Positions 1 through 16,080 are shown, counted from the stretch's first letter. The stretch is 64,000 bases of DNA from Larimichthys crocea (GCF_000972845.2 NC_040017.1:22715606-22779605); one strand, 5' to 3'. Notes: generated by a model from the letters alone, not told the origin. A program made the numbers and translations.

Positions 1-1070
1 GCCCACTTTGCACTCTGAGACCTTTTCATCTGGTAGCAATCTCCCCGTGAGCAGTTTCAGCCACCAAAAGCCCAATCCATCAGCCACTGTCATGTGCCGC
101 AATGAAATGTGAATGGGACTGTAAATGCAGAGAGGCATAATGTTCTTTTAAAATGGAAAATACCAGCTTTGTTTAGGTGCGATTGCTTTTTTGGGAGCAC
201 AGGAAAATAGAAAAATCAATTCAGAAATCCCCCTTATTTGTTTCAAGATGAACAGTGAACATTAAACAAAACAGGTTTTCTCTTTTTAAACTTATTGCCT
301 GCTCATTACTCTTAAAATAACAGTGGGATTATAGTTAAATGTGTTGATTTAATTCATACACAACAGACTGGTTTTAATTGGTTCCTCTTTCATGTATTAC
401 GAGACTTGATGCAGAAAATGAACAGCAGATTGCATAAACTCCAATGCAAACAGGGAAAATAGGTACTGTGTGCATGCAATGTAAGTGATTGTTGCCAGAT
501 TATACGCGCCATATGTATTCCTTTAAGAGAGAAAAGCGTGTTTCCTTTTTTATGAATTCCTCCCAAAGTCATCACATAGTGCAGCCATATTTACCTACTC
601 CAGCTAACCGGTTCCATACTTTTTCAGTTCAAGTTGTCTTTAGCCAGTGGACAGATGATAGCAGCACAGCAGGTCAAAGAAGGACAAGACAGCCTTCAGC
701 TATCTCCCACACAAAACAAATCATATCCGCTCAACTTTAAGGAGTAAGACCTGGGATAAAAGGTAATATTAACTGTCTGTCTAAACAGATGAAAAGCATT
801 TTAAGGGCATGCAGCCTCCTCGCTCCTGCCCCGAGCATCAGGCACACAGTTAACGGTGCAGTGTGTCTCCTCACGAAGGTCAAAGGAGGGCTGCATCATG
901 GGATTATGGGATGCAGGATGTCTGCCCTTACTAGACTGAGAAAAGGAAATGAGAGGTGTCTACATAAAGCCAGTTAAAATGAGTCAGAAGAAAGCCTCTT
1001 GTTCCATTCACTCGAGGCTTGAAATGAGATCAAGTTATACCCTGAAAAAGATAATGTACAGAGATTCAGG

Positions 1071-1088
1071 GAGAGAGAGAGAGAGAGA
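1071..1088. repeat. (GA)9 microsatellite
   Basis: Nine perfect GA units in the upstream non-coding stretch. Confidence 0.9.
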
Positions 1089-2409
1089 CAATGTTTAATT
1101 CATTATTTGATGAATATTGAGTCGTTGAATAATGAGGAATGGGAGCTACAGGATTAGAGTGCCTTCTGACTAGAGACTAGACTTCTAGAGTTTGTATAGT
1201 GGTTTATTATTCTCACCTAGTGTATGTAATGAATTGTAATATAATTAAACAATCCTCAGTTTAGTTGAATTAATTGTCAGGGAGAACTACCGATTACCTT
1301 AAATGTGCCTTAAATTACCTTAAATTGATTTGTACAAATGCAGATAGATCTGAAGATGCTGCATGGGGACCAATTTGATTTGTAGTTGGGGTTTTTTTAC
1401 ACCGGAAAGCAATCAAGACACAATAACAGCCACATTTCTCCTTCCTTCTTGACAAGGCTAACAATAATCCCTGGGAGGCTACACTGAGACACTGCACTAA
1501 ATCTCAAAGTAACACCTGTGTTGTGTAATCAGCAACAATGACATAAATACTGCTCTAAATTACGAAACTATGCCTGTAATGTCTGACAGCCAGATATCAG
1601 CTCCTCGCTAGTGACTGCATCATTTTGAGTTTTTGGGGACTTGTTTCTACCTTTTTTGTATATGTTTAATTAGAAATGTCTATATTTGCATAGAAAACTT
1701 GGAACTTTATGCTGATAAAATTAATTGACCTCATGACTGACCTGGGTGAAGTAAGGCCCAGCAAGTAGTAGCCAGCAGTAAGCAGCTGCTTCTCATCTTT
1801 CTCTACAAGCATGTGTGTTATGGCTCTGCTCTGATTGGGTATCACATAACCCCCTTGTATCTCCTAAGCCCGTTGAGACCGAGCTATAGGCATTGGCTGT
1901 TTTATTATTGCACTGCAGAGGTCTCTGCAATTTAATAGAATAGCTCATGGCAGAATACATTTTAAATGTATATCTGAACAGAAAGTTTTCAACTACAAGT
2001 AGTTTTTCTCTTGTGCATTGCAACAATAATGCAGCAGTAGTAGCACTAAAGCGGTAAAATTGTACTAGACTAGGTACTTTTTCCAGTCTTGCACATCAGA
2101 AACACTGTTTATTAAATCCAACTTCAATTCAAGAGTTCGACTAATGCCAGAAGGTTTGTTAACCTGGCCTCTTGCTAGACTCGTGCTTATGTCTGTTTTT
2201 CTGTTGCTCTGGAAGTTGGTCCTCTCCATTGCTTCCACTTTCCGCATCCTGCACGACGGTCCTTAGTTTGTTTGTGAAATGGAAGTAGCCCAGGACTCCT
2301 CTGGGATGTAACAGAGAAGAGAAGGTCTGTAGCCTCCTCACCTCTGTGTTCCTGCAGAGTCCCCAGTGGCTCAGTGAGCAGTGAGCTTGCTCTCCTGGTC
2401 TTTAGACTT

Positions 2410-2427
2410 TGTGTGTGTGTGTGTGTG
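2410..2427. repeat. (TG)9 microsatellite
   Basis: Nine perfect TG units in the upstream non-coding stretch. Confidence 0.9.
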
Positions 2428-5400
2428 CGGGTGTTTGCCTGAGGAGAAAGGTCTACATTTGTGTGTTGAGGGTGGGCCTTTTTGCTTTTTTGCATTGGAT
2501 GTCACATTGAGTTAGTCCAGCAGTCTGCTAAAGTCTGGCTAGACTGCAGAACAATATTTTTCCAAGATTGCCCTGGAGTGCCAGTAGCGAAAATGAAGGG
2601 ACGCTGCCTTCTAAGCCTCTGCACATTCCTGTTATTTCTCTGCATGATCGATCTTCCATCTTTTTACTGTATTCTTGCAGCACGTTAAGATATGCATATT
2701 TTTCAGTTCATAATTACACATTGTCAGCCTCACTGTACCCCTTTTAATAATGAAGCTGCAGTGAGGTTTGCATGCTGTTATCTTTATCAACAGGATGCAC
2801 CAGGCAGACTGCAGGAATATAGTCTGACTGTAGGGTGGTGCATTTGCCGTGACTAAGATAATGCGTAATATATCTCCAGCATGTAATTCTGTGGTATCAT
2901 TTGTAATTAATTTCAGTTGTTCTTTGTACAGTTTCTCATATTACACTCCACTGGAGTTTCCCTCCCTGCACTGAAGCTCAATTACCTTTAAGGCTTTTTT
3001 GGGCTCATCAGATGTAGAAGCAGATTTTCTTTTCTGGAAAAAATTAAGAATTCATTTATAACAATAAAACAAACATTTTCTTGGATGAGACACGAGGCAG
3101 TACTTCACCAGTTGGGGAAATTAGGCTGCCTAATTTGTTCTCAACAAAGGATTAGGCACGTCCCACATTCCTCGCCAAAGCACTAAGCATCTATAGCATG
3201 GGAACCTAAAGAATGTGGTTTTAGTAGTTGGCATGAATGAGGACTTGTATGGTTCTAAGGTGAGGTCCACGCAATCCCACACTGCCCATAATGAAATCCA
3301 ATAGTCTGCATAATTTTCTTATTTTAAACAGAAAATGAGAAAGCGTTGTGGACAATCATGCACACCTCCAGCAGCCGACTGGTTTTTTGGCTAGGTGGTT
3401 TCTCTGGGCAGCTGTTTGGATTGCACAGTGCCCAGGTGGCAGTATCTGTGACCAGGCTGAGGCAAGAGCGGCACACTTGGGTTGCCAGCTGAAGCATGAA
3501 TTCCATCATCACCCACATGTTGCCTGTCAGCTGCACTAATCTAAAGCCGACAGTTGTAAAAATAGGGCTGTTAGTTGGTAGATAACTCTGTCTACGGGAG
3601 CCCCCTGGCTTAATCCTGCAGTTGTTCCCCTGATTGAAAACAAATGCATCCTTCATCACTGCTGTCACTGAGACCTGAATTCCTTAGAACCGAGTGATCT
3701 ATAGATACCATTTTCACAAATGTAAAACTGATTGCTTATAGTCTGAATATAACTTTGACTCTTTTGTCTCGTAGTGAACAAGTTATGAAAAGATAACACG
3801 AAGTCAGTGCAGCAGCATGTTACTGACAGATGTTTTTAATTGATTTTCTTTTTTAAAAACACAGTGCGCCTAAGATTTCTAGGATATGAGACAAGGCAGC
3901 AGTAGAACAGACTGTATTAACTTCTGGCAATGGCAAAATACATATTTAGGCATAATTCACAAGCCAAAGGCATGGAATATCCCTTTGAGAAGCAAGAATA
4001 TAAATCACTTAAAACAAAACACGTATTCTGTTCTTGTCTGGCCACGATCATCGGGGTGGTTAAGGCCAACGGTCAGGGGTCAGAGGATGGCCAACAGTAA
4101 GCTCAGCAACTCTGCATGGTTTAACTCAGTAGTAAATCAAAGACATACTTACTACTCAAAACTGTGCTCCAAGATTCTGAAATCAAATCATTCTCTAAAT
4201 GGGAAAGAAGAAATACAACACTGAAAGGGTTTCTCCCCAAGTCTTCCACCTCTGCTACTCTCTCCAGTGTGACGTTTGTCTTTTCATCTGGATCTGGTGT
4301 GATCTGTTATATCCATTAGTCCGAGAAGGCCTGTGGCTCTTCGTCTGAAGGGATATGTCAAACTGTTAGCAGTGTATGGTCTATTGGCACATAACATCAA
4401 GCAGAGAATTGAAGCATGGGCTTCAAAAGAGAAACCACTAAAAGGCTGACGGACAAAGTGAATAGAGTCCGTAAGCCAATTACCATGGAGACTGTGCGTC
4501 TCAGCTTTGACACTGAAAAAAAAAATAACAAAAGGTATTCATTTGTAATTTAGAGATTAATACCTGGCTCAATCCTATTTTTTTTTTCAGGATTTTAAAT
4601 GTTTAGAGAAAATACTGAGGAGGACACGGAGGCACTGGCATTTAGCATTTACACAGCTAAAGAGAAAATATAGAACAAGGCTGCACCTGAATTTCTCATG
4701 GTCCTATAAATCAGATGTGACTTCTAGACCACCCCAGCCCATCCGCTTTGCTTCTCGAATCTTAGTGACCACTGACCATATAACTTGTACAAAAAAAAGT
4801 GATAAACAATAAGATCTGTCTTTTAAAATAGGTTGTGAGTTGTGACCACTTGGGGACCTTTTAACAGATCACAGTGGCTTTAAGCAAGGCCGTACACAGA
4901 GCATTTGTTCTGAGCAGCAGAGGAAGTCACTGTGCTGAAAGAAAAGATGGCAAACAAATTGACTGACCAAATGGATTCCTGGATGTCCAAATGGCTTTAC
5001 CAGAAACAGAGGGGGAGAGAGAGGTCAAGATGCTACAGTTAAAGTCTTTTCAGCATAATGCATACAGCGACTCATAACACCTGCTATCAACATACAGTGC
5101 TCATTTGAGAGAAAACAGGAATGTATAAAAGAAGGGATTTGTTCTTTCATCCTTTGTGCAGAGTCGGAGCCATGAAGCATTAAATGAAAATCTTGACATA
5201 ATGCCGTGAACTGTTGAGCCATGGCTTTGTTGGTTTATGTATGGGTGGTTTGTTGTTTCTGTTGCCTCCCCCGCTTTCCAGATCTCCGTCCTCTGTCCCG
5301 ACTCTGTTTGGCAGTGAACATTGTTGTGTCGCTTGTGGTGTCAAGCAGCAGGTCCACCAAAGTCATCCAGAAGCCAGGCCTGGAACCGTGAGAAAAGACT

Positions 5401-7937
5401 GCTGTGTGATTGGATTAGCTTTTGAGCGCCACGTTGCTTAATTAATGAAAATGACCCGGGAGCAGAGAGTGAAGCCATTGTCTGCACGGTGACAAAGTCC
5501 CTGCCCATCAACAGTATCCTTAACAGGATTTCACAAAGTACGCCAGGCGTTCTTAATTTGTTGGCTTAGACCACTCCAGAAGGGCCCTGGGAGCTGAGAT
5601 GTTGTCTACTCTTAACTTCACAGTGGCAACATTTCAAACAGTCGTAGTTCACTTACAAAATTTCAAGAAAAGCTGAATTTTAAACAGGTTTTGTTTGCAA
5701 AAGTTTTGACTTAGCCAAGTAGTAGCAGAGCCCCTTCTCATCTTTTAACTCTACAGCAAAAAAAAAAGGTTGTTGTGATTTATCCGTCCTTTCCCATTTA
5801 GCCTGTCAGCAACTCACACCTGCACATTATGGCACAGTTCAATGCATTCATTGCACATGTGAACAGTAGCTATGGTTCACTTGATGATGTGTGAGCCCCT
5901 CCCTCTTTCCAGCCTCCTTTCATTCCTCTTCCTTGAACTTTCTATTGAAGAGGGATGTAAATGTGGGCTGGTTATATGAGGGTGACGACCCTGCGGGGTC
6001 TTCTGAGAGGTTCAGCAGAACCAATGTGACCAGATTAGTTTGCATTCCTCAGTGCTGAATGGCTCTCTCTGGAAACTATTACCTGGAATTACCTCAAATC
6101 AAAGACTTCTTCCTATTATCTCAGCAGGATCAGTCAAAGCAGACCACTCCATGACTGCCAACTGAGATGTTAAAATAACAGCACTGCATACCTGTTCCCT
6201 TGACAACCAAACAGTTTTTCTTGAATTATTGGCATCAATAATTTAATATTTTGCAGACAGAATATATATTAAAGTTATTAATTGATCTATTTGATTGAAT
6301 CAGTCTATTCTCTTTATCTCTCGCGATTGACAAGATTAATAAACACATACAACGGGCTCGTATAATTTTCAAATACCAAGATAACCTTTTCAACAATACC
6401 CCCCTCACACACACATGCACACCTGTCAGTCTTTCACCACAGCCTCGTGTTTCAATCACTGCTAACACCCACTGACAGTGGCTAAATATTCCCAATGGCT
6501 CACCCACTCATCGTGTCTATGAAGACGTGTCAGACAGTGGTGTGTTTTGTGTCTGCAGCGTGTAGAGGACAGACTGACTCTTGTGCACGAAATAGACCGT
6601 CTAACAGGACAATTACTACATGAAAGGAACACTCAAGTCCTCAGGAATGGTTGCGAGCAGTGGGTGTGAATCTGAGTAGTTTTTAATTCCTGGAGAACTC
6701 GAACCTGTGCTACAAATCAACTGGATGAGAAAGAAAACAATTCTTAGTGTGTTTTCGTAATAATTTAACTGATCAACCTTTACTTTTTAAGAGAAAACGT
6801 ACAAAAAATACTGAGCACCTGGTGAAAATGATACTAAAATACTGACATACTCTTAATGACCCTCCTAATATGCGTGCATATATGTTTTAAGTTCCTCTTT
6901 GATGTTTTAAATCTCATCTGAAATTTGGTAAAGCATGAAAAACTGCCGCTTTCTCAGTGCTTTTCCACCAAGGCCTTTTGTTTTTCTTCTCCCCCCACAA
7001 GTGTAGGTGGTTTCAAATTTCTCCTTGGCTTACAAAGATCTGGAAATATCTGAGCTTTTAACAGCATCTGGAACACTAACTTCACATGGTCTGAGATAAA
7101 GATTTTAGTTTGGTCAGTACGGTGGCCTTGTCTTTACAGCTTGATATCTGTTTTTGTATGAAGTGAATGTTCTATTCAATTATTTGTTCTTTAGAGAAGA
7201 AAAGGTGAAAGTACCAATAAAGGATGGAGCAAAGCCTTTGCTGCAAAATCTAAAGAAAGGCAAGGGGAATTGTAAAAAACATATTTGATCTCTGTTCGTT
7301 TTAACTATTTTGTAGGATTTTGACATTCTTCAGTTTGGACTGGTGTTGAGTCCCAAGCTACTTATAGCTCGATCTCTCTATAGGGAGGTGAACAACAGCT
7401 CAAAGACAAATGATCTGCTCGCTCCATAGCACTACGACTAGGGTTCCTGGGCAACTTGCCCATCCGAGTAAATTTCTAGTTCTCTGAGTGCATGAGTTTC
7501 ATAAGATGTGTGTATGTGGGGGAAGGATTTGAAATTTGACAGAGGCACAGGGCTGAGCATTTAGACAGTACTGATGAACTAAGACAGAAAAAGTCACTTT
7601 TACCTTGAATTCTTACAATATGTGGGAAATCAACATATTGCTTCCATTGTTTTGTCCTCTATCTGACTTTAAAATAAGTAAAAGAAGCATAAAAACAGAA
7701 ATAAAGAAATTTCCACTATGATTCAATAGGTTGGCACTTCCTTTGGTCTAACTCCACTTTGTTTGGTAGTAATCCCCTGGAGTAAAAGTGTCTGTCGGTG
7801 GGGGAAACTCCATATGGTGACAAAGTGTGAGGTTCCTGCGTCATGCATGGTGGTTTTTAACAGGATCATCAGAGCATAACAGGCTTTAACCCTAATTTGC
7901 ATGAATCTTAATATGTTAGGAAATTAACCCATAATCA

Positions 7938-7960
7938 TGTATGTGTATGTATGTATGTGT
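7938..7960. repeat. (ATGT)n short tandem repeat
   Basis: Imperfect atgt/gtat units repeated about five times. Confidence 0.8.
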
Positions 7961-10900
7961 TTTTGTTCTGCATTTTGGATTATGAATTCATGGATCTAAT
8001 AATGTGCAGTGGCTTTCTTTTAACCATGATGTGCACATGCTTTGAGCTGCTCAAGAATTCACTGGTTTCTAGAGCAGACTAGACAGTGAGTCATCGTAGC
8101 ATCATAGCTAACCTCCTTTTTTCTTTTCTTTTTTTTTGTAGATTTTGTTTTTTCAACAAGGTGTGAAAAAAAAGTTTTTACTACAGGAACTCAACATTCT
8201 GTGTCCAACACTATCAAGATGGGAGTAGTGAATAGGTTTTATTCCCCTGGTGGTGATTTTTAACTCACACCACACCTGGGGTGGGAAGAGCATGTACAAC
8301 ACAGCAACGATCTACTGTTTAAAATGTACATCATAAAAACGTCAAGAAGAAGAAAAGCATTTATCATTTCACAGATTCCCACTGGAAATTAGAAACAAAT
8401 GGGTCTAGAACCTCTTGAGATGTAGCCTCATAGTTTACGCTGATGTACTTGACACCTATAGCTACAATCCCAACCTATAGCTGCCTTCAGCCATCCTGTA
8501 ATCTGTGTCTCTGCCTGATCTAAACAGCTGTGGTAGTTGGGTGATCACACAGGGACACGTTGATACAGAAGTGTTTGCTTTAAAAACAGCTCGGACCCAG
8601 GTGTGAAATTGATGAGTGTGACTCTGTGTCTCAGTGAGAATGTTTTACTGAGCTGAAAATATTTTAATGACAACAATAGTTTGCAGGTGCCGTGTTTTTA
8701 GTGGCACACGTGTTCGCCCCCCTTAGGTCTACCTAATGTGTCGAAATAGTATGTTTTATATGTAAACCTGGGATAGGTTTTCCCTCCACAAGTGCGATAA
8801 TACGTTAAGAAAATAGGAATTAGGTCACTCATTTGGTTTTGTATAGTAGTCTTGTAAAACTTGATTTAAAAACTCCTGCGCCAACTCCGTTTGCTTAAGA
8901 ATACCCAGAAAAGCTAGGAAATGGAGTGAGATCATTTTATCACACGTGAAAATATATATTATAGCAACCACATGGAGTTAGATAGGGATGTGAAACAGAG
9001 ATAATGCACCGATAAGATTTGACTGTTTTCTCTTGATCAATTTAATTTCCTGTCACCTTTTAAATATTAATTGTTTAAAATGGGAAGTAAACAGATACTA
9101 TCTAAATTGGATTCGAGCTGAAAAGAAAAAAAACCCCAACAACAACAACAGGCAAACAGAAGAAATACCACCTGAATAAATATGGATGTCAGTTTTAGAT
9201 TTAGGCACAGCACAAGTTGGTCAGCCCAGATTTCTTTTCTTGCCAAAGCCATAACGCATAAAAGGAACTGAAGATTTGGACGGGATTAAATCACAGGCAT
9301 GTTATGGAGTGATTACGTTATCCTCCTGCTTTGCTTTCATAAAAATAGGGCTTTAAGACTTCATGATATGAATCTTATAGATCAAAGTGAATATCAAACA
9401 GTTTCTTTTCATCGACGTGTCAGAGTCACCGGAAGATAAACAGTTGTCACAGCTAATGTGCCTCGATCACTAAATTCTAAATAGAGTAAACCTAAATATT
9501 GCTCTTAAATGTAAACCTCATACTGATATAATCCTCTTGAGACTGTCCGATTTACAAGACTTTTAAATAAATACATGTGTGCGTGTGATGTATCCAGCAT
9601 AGACCTTATTGTACTGTTTATAAGATGTAAAAGATACGGCTCTGATAAATGCTCTGTTGTGAAGTCACTGACTCAAGGACAGCCTCCCCACCTGCTGTTC
9701 TGTTTGAACCTTTTCAATGCAATATAAAATACCCCATTTAGACATAAATGGCACTGTCGACCCTCACCTGAGTTATGACATGGGTAAATATTTCTTACTC
9801 TATTTGCCTTTTTGAATCCAGAGTAAACATACTGTCATTTTAAATGTTGCTATCATGGACTTTATCCAAAAGTTCATGAAAGGCACCATCACTGCAGTTT
9901 TGAATGTCAGCTCACACCTAATGAATTATTACATCATCCATACGACATTTTTGCTGAGTAAATTGGCACATTCATGAACTCAGTAATACATGCACAGATA
10001 TAATGGACATTATATGATGATGATTACAGCTTTGCATTATCTAAAGGCAGACTGATCTGATTTGTTTACGAGCTCAGTTTGTTCACAGTTTGTCTTGTAA
10101 GCCGTCTGGTACCACCCATCTCTGATGATACTTCTCCAGAGGGGGGGGAGTGATACCAGGCCACACACTCGGATCCATGCCGCCTGCACATTTCCTCACT
10201 GCTCCGTGTTCATTGCTAATATTCTCATTAGGGTCAATGGACCAGCCGCCTAACATGTTTTTACAGCCGGTGTGTGACATCATCACATTTCAAAAGCACC
10301 TCATAAACACATAGTCCGTGGCTGAGGTCGGGTCTGGGAAGGCTTATAGCCACCTCTTCACCCGCCTAGTCATTGTCTCTGGAGTGACAGTGATCTAAGA
10401 GACCATGAATGATGAAAGCAGTCGAAAAAGTTGAAAGTTTACTTCTAAAAAAAGGATTTCCTTTAGAAGCAGACCAAAATATACAGTACCTGTTCTTTCT
10501 AGCCTCAAATGGCAGTGAAATATCAGACAAAGAAAAGCTTACAAAAAATGCAGTCTCTGGTCAGCCAAAAGGTCTTAAGTCGATTCATAATAATAGGACT
10601 GAAGACTCGAGATGTGTGAAGTGTGTTTTTTCAACAGTGTTGCACTTTAAACCTTTAACCGAAGGCCACACAGCGCGCAGAACAAAAAGGGAAATATCTC
10701 TGAAAGTGAGACTTTTATCCACAGTAAGTGTTTGGAAAGGAAATAAATCTTTCTCCAAACTGCTTAATGCGGCTAAAGGAAAGGCATAAATAATCACCCA
10801 CAAGCACTTAAAACTGCTTATTGGTGTGGTAAATTATGATGTGCACATGGTGCAAATGGATGCTGATATTATTCCTCGTTAATTATTGATCACTGATTTA

Positions 10901-13900
10901 AGCTTTTGCTCAAAGTTGATTGGGTCATCATTTGCACTTTTTCACTCCAGAATCAGCATTAGAAAATATAACAGGCTGCTGGCGTTCATCCATGAATGTA
11001 GACAGATCCGAGCGTGAAGCCTTATTTAAGATTTTCTGAATATTTAATTAATTTCTGCATTTTTAAAAACTATTTTGCAGTAAATTAAAAATATCAGCCT
11101 ATTTTATCATGCTGGGCAGAATATTGGTGCTACGCCACGAGCAGTAACCATGACAGACAGAGTTGGAGCAGTTCTTATTCATATTTAATAATGTAAGATC
11201 ATCCAGTCCAATTTTGGCTGTGCACCTAGTAGGTTACTCTCTGTTTTACTAGTTCCCCTCTCTGAGCCTTTGCTCCTCTGAAATTACACGTAATCCTTTT
11301 GCGGAGTGGTTGATCTGCTTATCGTTTTGCTACACACAGAGCCAGTTTCTTCCCCCAAAGAATCTATCATGTGACATCTGAATCTTTAACCCATCAAATG
11401 AGCTTAAGTTATACTGGTGAAGGAAAAGTTTAAGAGATCCCATGACTTGCCAATAATCCACAGTTCCCATTTCCCATTCTGGATTACAATATGTTTTCTT
11501 TGTTCTATTTTTCTTTTCTGCTATTAAGCACTAAAACACCCCACATAACCTTGGATTTCTATATGAAAGCTGCATATAATCCCTCATTACCCCACATTTA
11601 GGCATTTATTGAAATGTTTGCAAGCCTTGTATGTGGTCCTGCTGGATTATTGTATTTAGTGTTGAGAGTTTCCAATGCATGTAGATAATGCATCTTTTAG
11701 TAGCTCTGTGCAATGACCTGTGTTATCTCAGGTTATTTTTTTGTGTTCTCCCATATGTCTATGAAAACCAGGGCCCCTTATAGCAGCTGCAGTTAAAGAC
11801 ACTTTTGTTAAGATACTGCAACTGTTTGTAGTTGAGGGGAATAGACTCTAGTGTGCTGATGTAATCTGTTAAAGGGAAGGAAAACATTGTATAGTTGTTG
11901 CTGAATGAGCCCTGAAAGGCCCCATGCCTCGGAGGAAACTGGGAACAGGGGGTTGGAGGATTAGTGTTTTTTCTCAGACTTTGGCTTTACTTTTCCCCAC
12001 TTTTTTCCCTCACAGTTTTCCCCCCATTTCCTTTCTTTGTAAATTTGCTCCTGGCCTCATGATACAATGCACTCCATTACACTTTCAGACAAGTATGACT
12101 GGCAGATACAAGTTATTATTGTATGTTTTCTTAAAAGATTACATTGACATACTTTACAATGGAAGATTTCAGATAATGTTTGCAAATGTGTTTTTATATT
12201 CAAATCAATACAACAGAACAGGCGGCATCAACACAAAGATTCACTTCAATTTTCAGAAAGGAACCTCAGACTGAAACCATAAGCATGTGGTCACATAATG
12301 GTTATGTATTATCTTGAGCGTTGTTGGTGTTCTTTAATGTGGTTTTATTTTCCAATCCCAGTGCTTCCAATAAAGAGTAGACATCAGCAGTTTTTTAAAC
12401 CATAATAGAGTTCAAACCATAATTTTGCTACCCTGCCATGTGAGCGAGATACTTATATGAGTCTTGAGTTCCACAGTTTGAAAGAATTGCAGAGGTTTTC
12501 CGTGCCACATCCCAAATCTGATGATTTCCTACTCAAAACCAAAACCAGGAAGTGCAATAATAGGTGGGACCAAACTGGAAGCTTTAACATCTCTGACAAC
12601 ACTCTACAATGTGCGACCTGTAATGCTAGCAGTAATGTTTTCATGAAGACATGGTGTCATAAGGCAGGGGTAATCAGCACCATAGGGGTGCCATGTGCTC
12701 CGTCTGTTTCCCCTTCACAGTTGCTCTCCTACTGTTATGTTCAACTGGGTCATGTTTTATCTTCTCCTCAAAACCAGGCCTGCTCGTCTACAGCAGTTGC
12801 CTGCGCTTAGTTTCGACTCTAAATGCATCACTTAGTGCTGGAAACAGAGACGTACCAAATGAAAAATAATACCCCCTTTTTAACGGCTGGCAAAACAGTT
12901 GAATGACCACTTTCTTCCGTGTCACGAAGGGAAAAACATCTCTCTAATTTTCTTTTCATATCAACCAAAATCTCCGTCTGCTGTTTATTTTGTATTTATC
13001 TAAATGAATCTTTCAGCATTTCTTTCTTTGTCTGGCGAGCTTAGAGCCGCTCCGCCTCTTGCACCAGATCATCCTCTACCCAAAAGCAGTGACCCCAAGG
13101 CAGCTTCAACATGTTCCCCTTGGCTCTTCTCCCATTTCAGAAAGGCACCAGAAACATAAGACCTGGTGCATGTGTCCTTTGGACAGCTTACCCTCCCCTA
13201 CTACATGACTTGAATTGCCCAGGAGCTCCTGGTATTAAACAGCCTACACCTCTCTTTGATCTGGTCATGGTCTGCGTCCTTCCTCTTTATCTGCTCGACT
13301 ACTTTTCTGACTTGTCCTGTTTGCCTACACTGAAATATCACTGTAACTGCTGCTACCTCTAAATGAGGACATGCCTCAGCGTCTACACTAACATCAGGTT
13401 TGAAATATACTGACAGTTTTATATCAGGAATAATCTTCAGAAGTACAAAGAAGCCTCTTATATGCTTTAACCATTTTTCATGTAACAGGTGCGGATAGAC
13501 TCAGTTCAGTGTTCTACCTCTTATATAAAGACCACGTGAGGAATCATTTTTAGTCGGTTCAGAAGCACTTAGCTGTGAGGGGAAAAAAAACACATTTGAT
13601 TATCGTTGGCTCCTTGGTGTGTTGGTGTGGTAGTAGAGTCACGAAGAACGAAAAGGGCAAGGCTGTATCTTATAGAAAATGTCTTCAAGCTTTAGAAAAG
13701 TGACTTTTCAAAGACCCTGCTATAGAAAGGTTACATGCCTTTTACTCAGAAACCCACATTTGCCCAAATCAAAGTCGGATTTGCATATGGATAGTCTGCT
13801 GCTTACGTGGAGTGACATGAAATTCGTGCAAAATACCAAACTGCCTCATTAAATAGCAGCAAACTAATGCTCCATCCAAAGCGTCCAAATGCTTGTCCTT

Positions 13901-16080
13901 TGGTGTCCTTTCACATAAAGTAATCACAGTGCACCAAGGTTGGTAAACAAGATTAAACAGGATGCCTTTATATATTTTCAGGCCATTGAAGTAAACATTT
14001 ATCTTATATAGTTTACAGTTAACCTTTGCTGATGTTTAAACTGCTTCCTATGGTTCACATCCGACCTTTAGACTTTATCTTTTCCCTTCATTAGAGGGAC
14101 ACTGGCACTGCTCTATAACACCCTTGCCGTCTTCCTCCTTCCCCAGTCAAGGAAGAGAAACGGTGACCTTTGACTGATGTTGTGTCTGTTAGGTCAGGCA
14201 GTCCTTACACCCTGTGACACATTCCACTCCTTCCGATAAATCTTTCCACAGGAATCAAACTGTGATTTATTCCTGCCATTGTCACAGGGGTCTAGAGTCA
14301 AAGCGCTCAACAGAGAGTCACAGAGGTTAGTGTTCAGAGTGTCCCAGCAGGATATGATACATTAACCCATTCAATGCCTGTGTAATGTCCTCTAACACTG
14401 TGGTAATGGGCCAATTTGTTTAACCATTATGGGCATGTTTGAAAGACTAATATGCATGACTATAAATAATTTGTTCAACCGAACAAACAGCATTTGCACA
14501 GCAGAAAAACTAATGCAGAGTAATGAGTTTCTCAACCACAGAGCACCATTGCCGGTCGGTTATAACAGTCTGGACCTTTTTTTTATAATTGGATTATTCT
14601 ACAAATGGTGCACATCAATTAAGTGTAAAATATACTTTTTCAATTTGAATTTGAATTAATAAATACATAATTCTTCTTCTCGTAGGTCGTATAAATGAAG
14701 GATGTTCCCTTCATTAGAAAAGTGTAAACACTTTCATTCTTTGCATCTGCTAGCCGTACATTTTTATGCATTACTAATGCACAGTGGATACTTTGAAGTG
14801 AAGCGAATGTTGTGATGCTTGGCATTCGAAGCTGTCAATTTAGTTTGATAGCTCTGCAGTAACGGATATGCAGTAATTATGAAACAAGTGTTTTATATTT
14901 CATTGTCATGTCATGTAAACTGTCAGGTATCCAGTCGCATAAAAAATAGCAGTTGTGTTACTTGCTTGTTAAAAAAGATCCCTCACTCAAGAACTCAGTT
15001 CAAAAGCCGTCCCGTGAGAGAGGAGTGAGAGACATACTGACATCAGCAGACAGAAATCTTTTGGCTCTTTTGGCAGTTGGAGGTAGAGTATGTCTCCTGA
15101 TGAGGGATCGTCCACAGTATGGCATTCACACGAAACTGATTATGATGAAGCTGTGCTGGCAACCGATTATCTATCCTCACACGAGAAAGAATTTGAAATT
15201 AACCACAGCATCATGACATAATGTATGCTATGCTGGAATCCTTTCCTGCCATAACCAAACTAACAGCAAAGGTTCACATTGTACTCATTTAATGTGTGTG
15301 CAGATAAGGAGATGATAGATTATGACCCGTTCACCCCTTTTCTATGTGTATGATGTATGCATTCAATTATAATGATGATATTTCTCTGCTTGTGTTTCTG
15401 AGGTCAGTTTAGCTCAGTGCAGTTTATTCGGTTTGCTCTAGGATTTTCATCACTCGGTGAACAAGTAGCCACAAATTGAGACAAAATGAAACACAGAGGA
15501 CAGCTGGAAATGTGGTTTCAGCCAATGAAGCATCGACTCCTAAATGACAGAGTGTGAATGCTGCAGAATTGCAATGTAACGTATTAAAGCATTAGACGAA
15601 ATATTGTCTTTTGGCTTCATTCTCTTGTTAATAAGCGGGTTACTGCTTGTGGCTTATTTGAAGATCATTTGCCGGGCTGAGATGCCCTATAATATCATAC
15701 CTCAGAACATCAGAGCAGTCTTTAATTACGAAGTCAGAACAACATTTACTCAGATCGTGGAAAAACACAAAAGACTCCAGGGAGAAGTTAGGTGCCAATT
15801 TATCTGTGATTTATATTACCCTTGTTTTTTTGCTGCACCGTAATTCACTTGTCTGCCCAGATTCCTGATGAAGCTAGAAGAACTTCATATGCCTTCCTGA
15901 CACAAGTGGCGGGTGCCTGGCTACCAGATGAAAGACGGAATAGATGGTTGCTGGGCCGAAGGTCACAGAGGGCAGCCGGACATTTGGCTGACCTGTGACT
16001 TAGGACCTCACATGTTAGCCAGAACTTTCTGCTTGATTGGATTAGATTAGGTATGCCTCGAACCCCTTTCTGTGTAAATC

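Noticed and set aside
10409..10789. Open frame of 126 codons on the + strand
   Set aside because: Lysine/serine-rich translation of AT-rich DNA with no family resemblance, overlapped by an open frame on the other strand.
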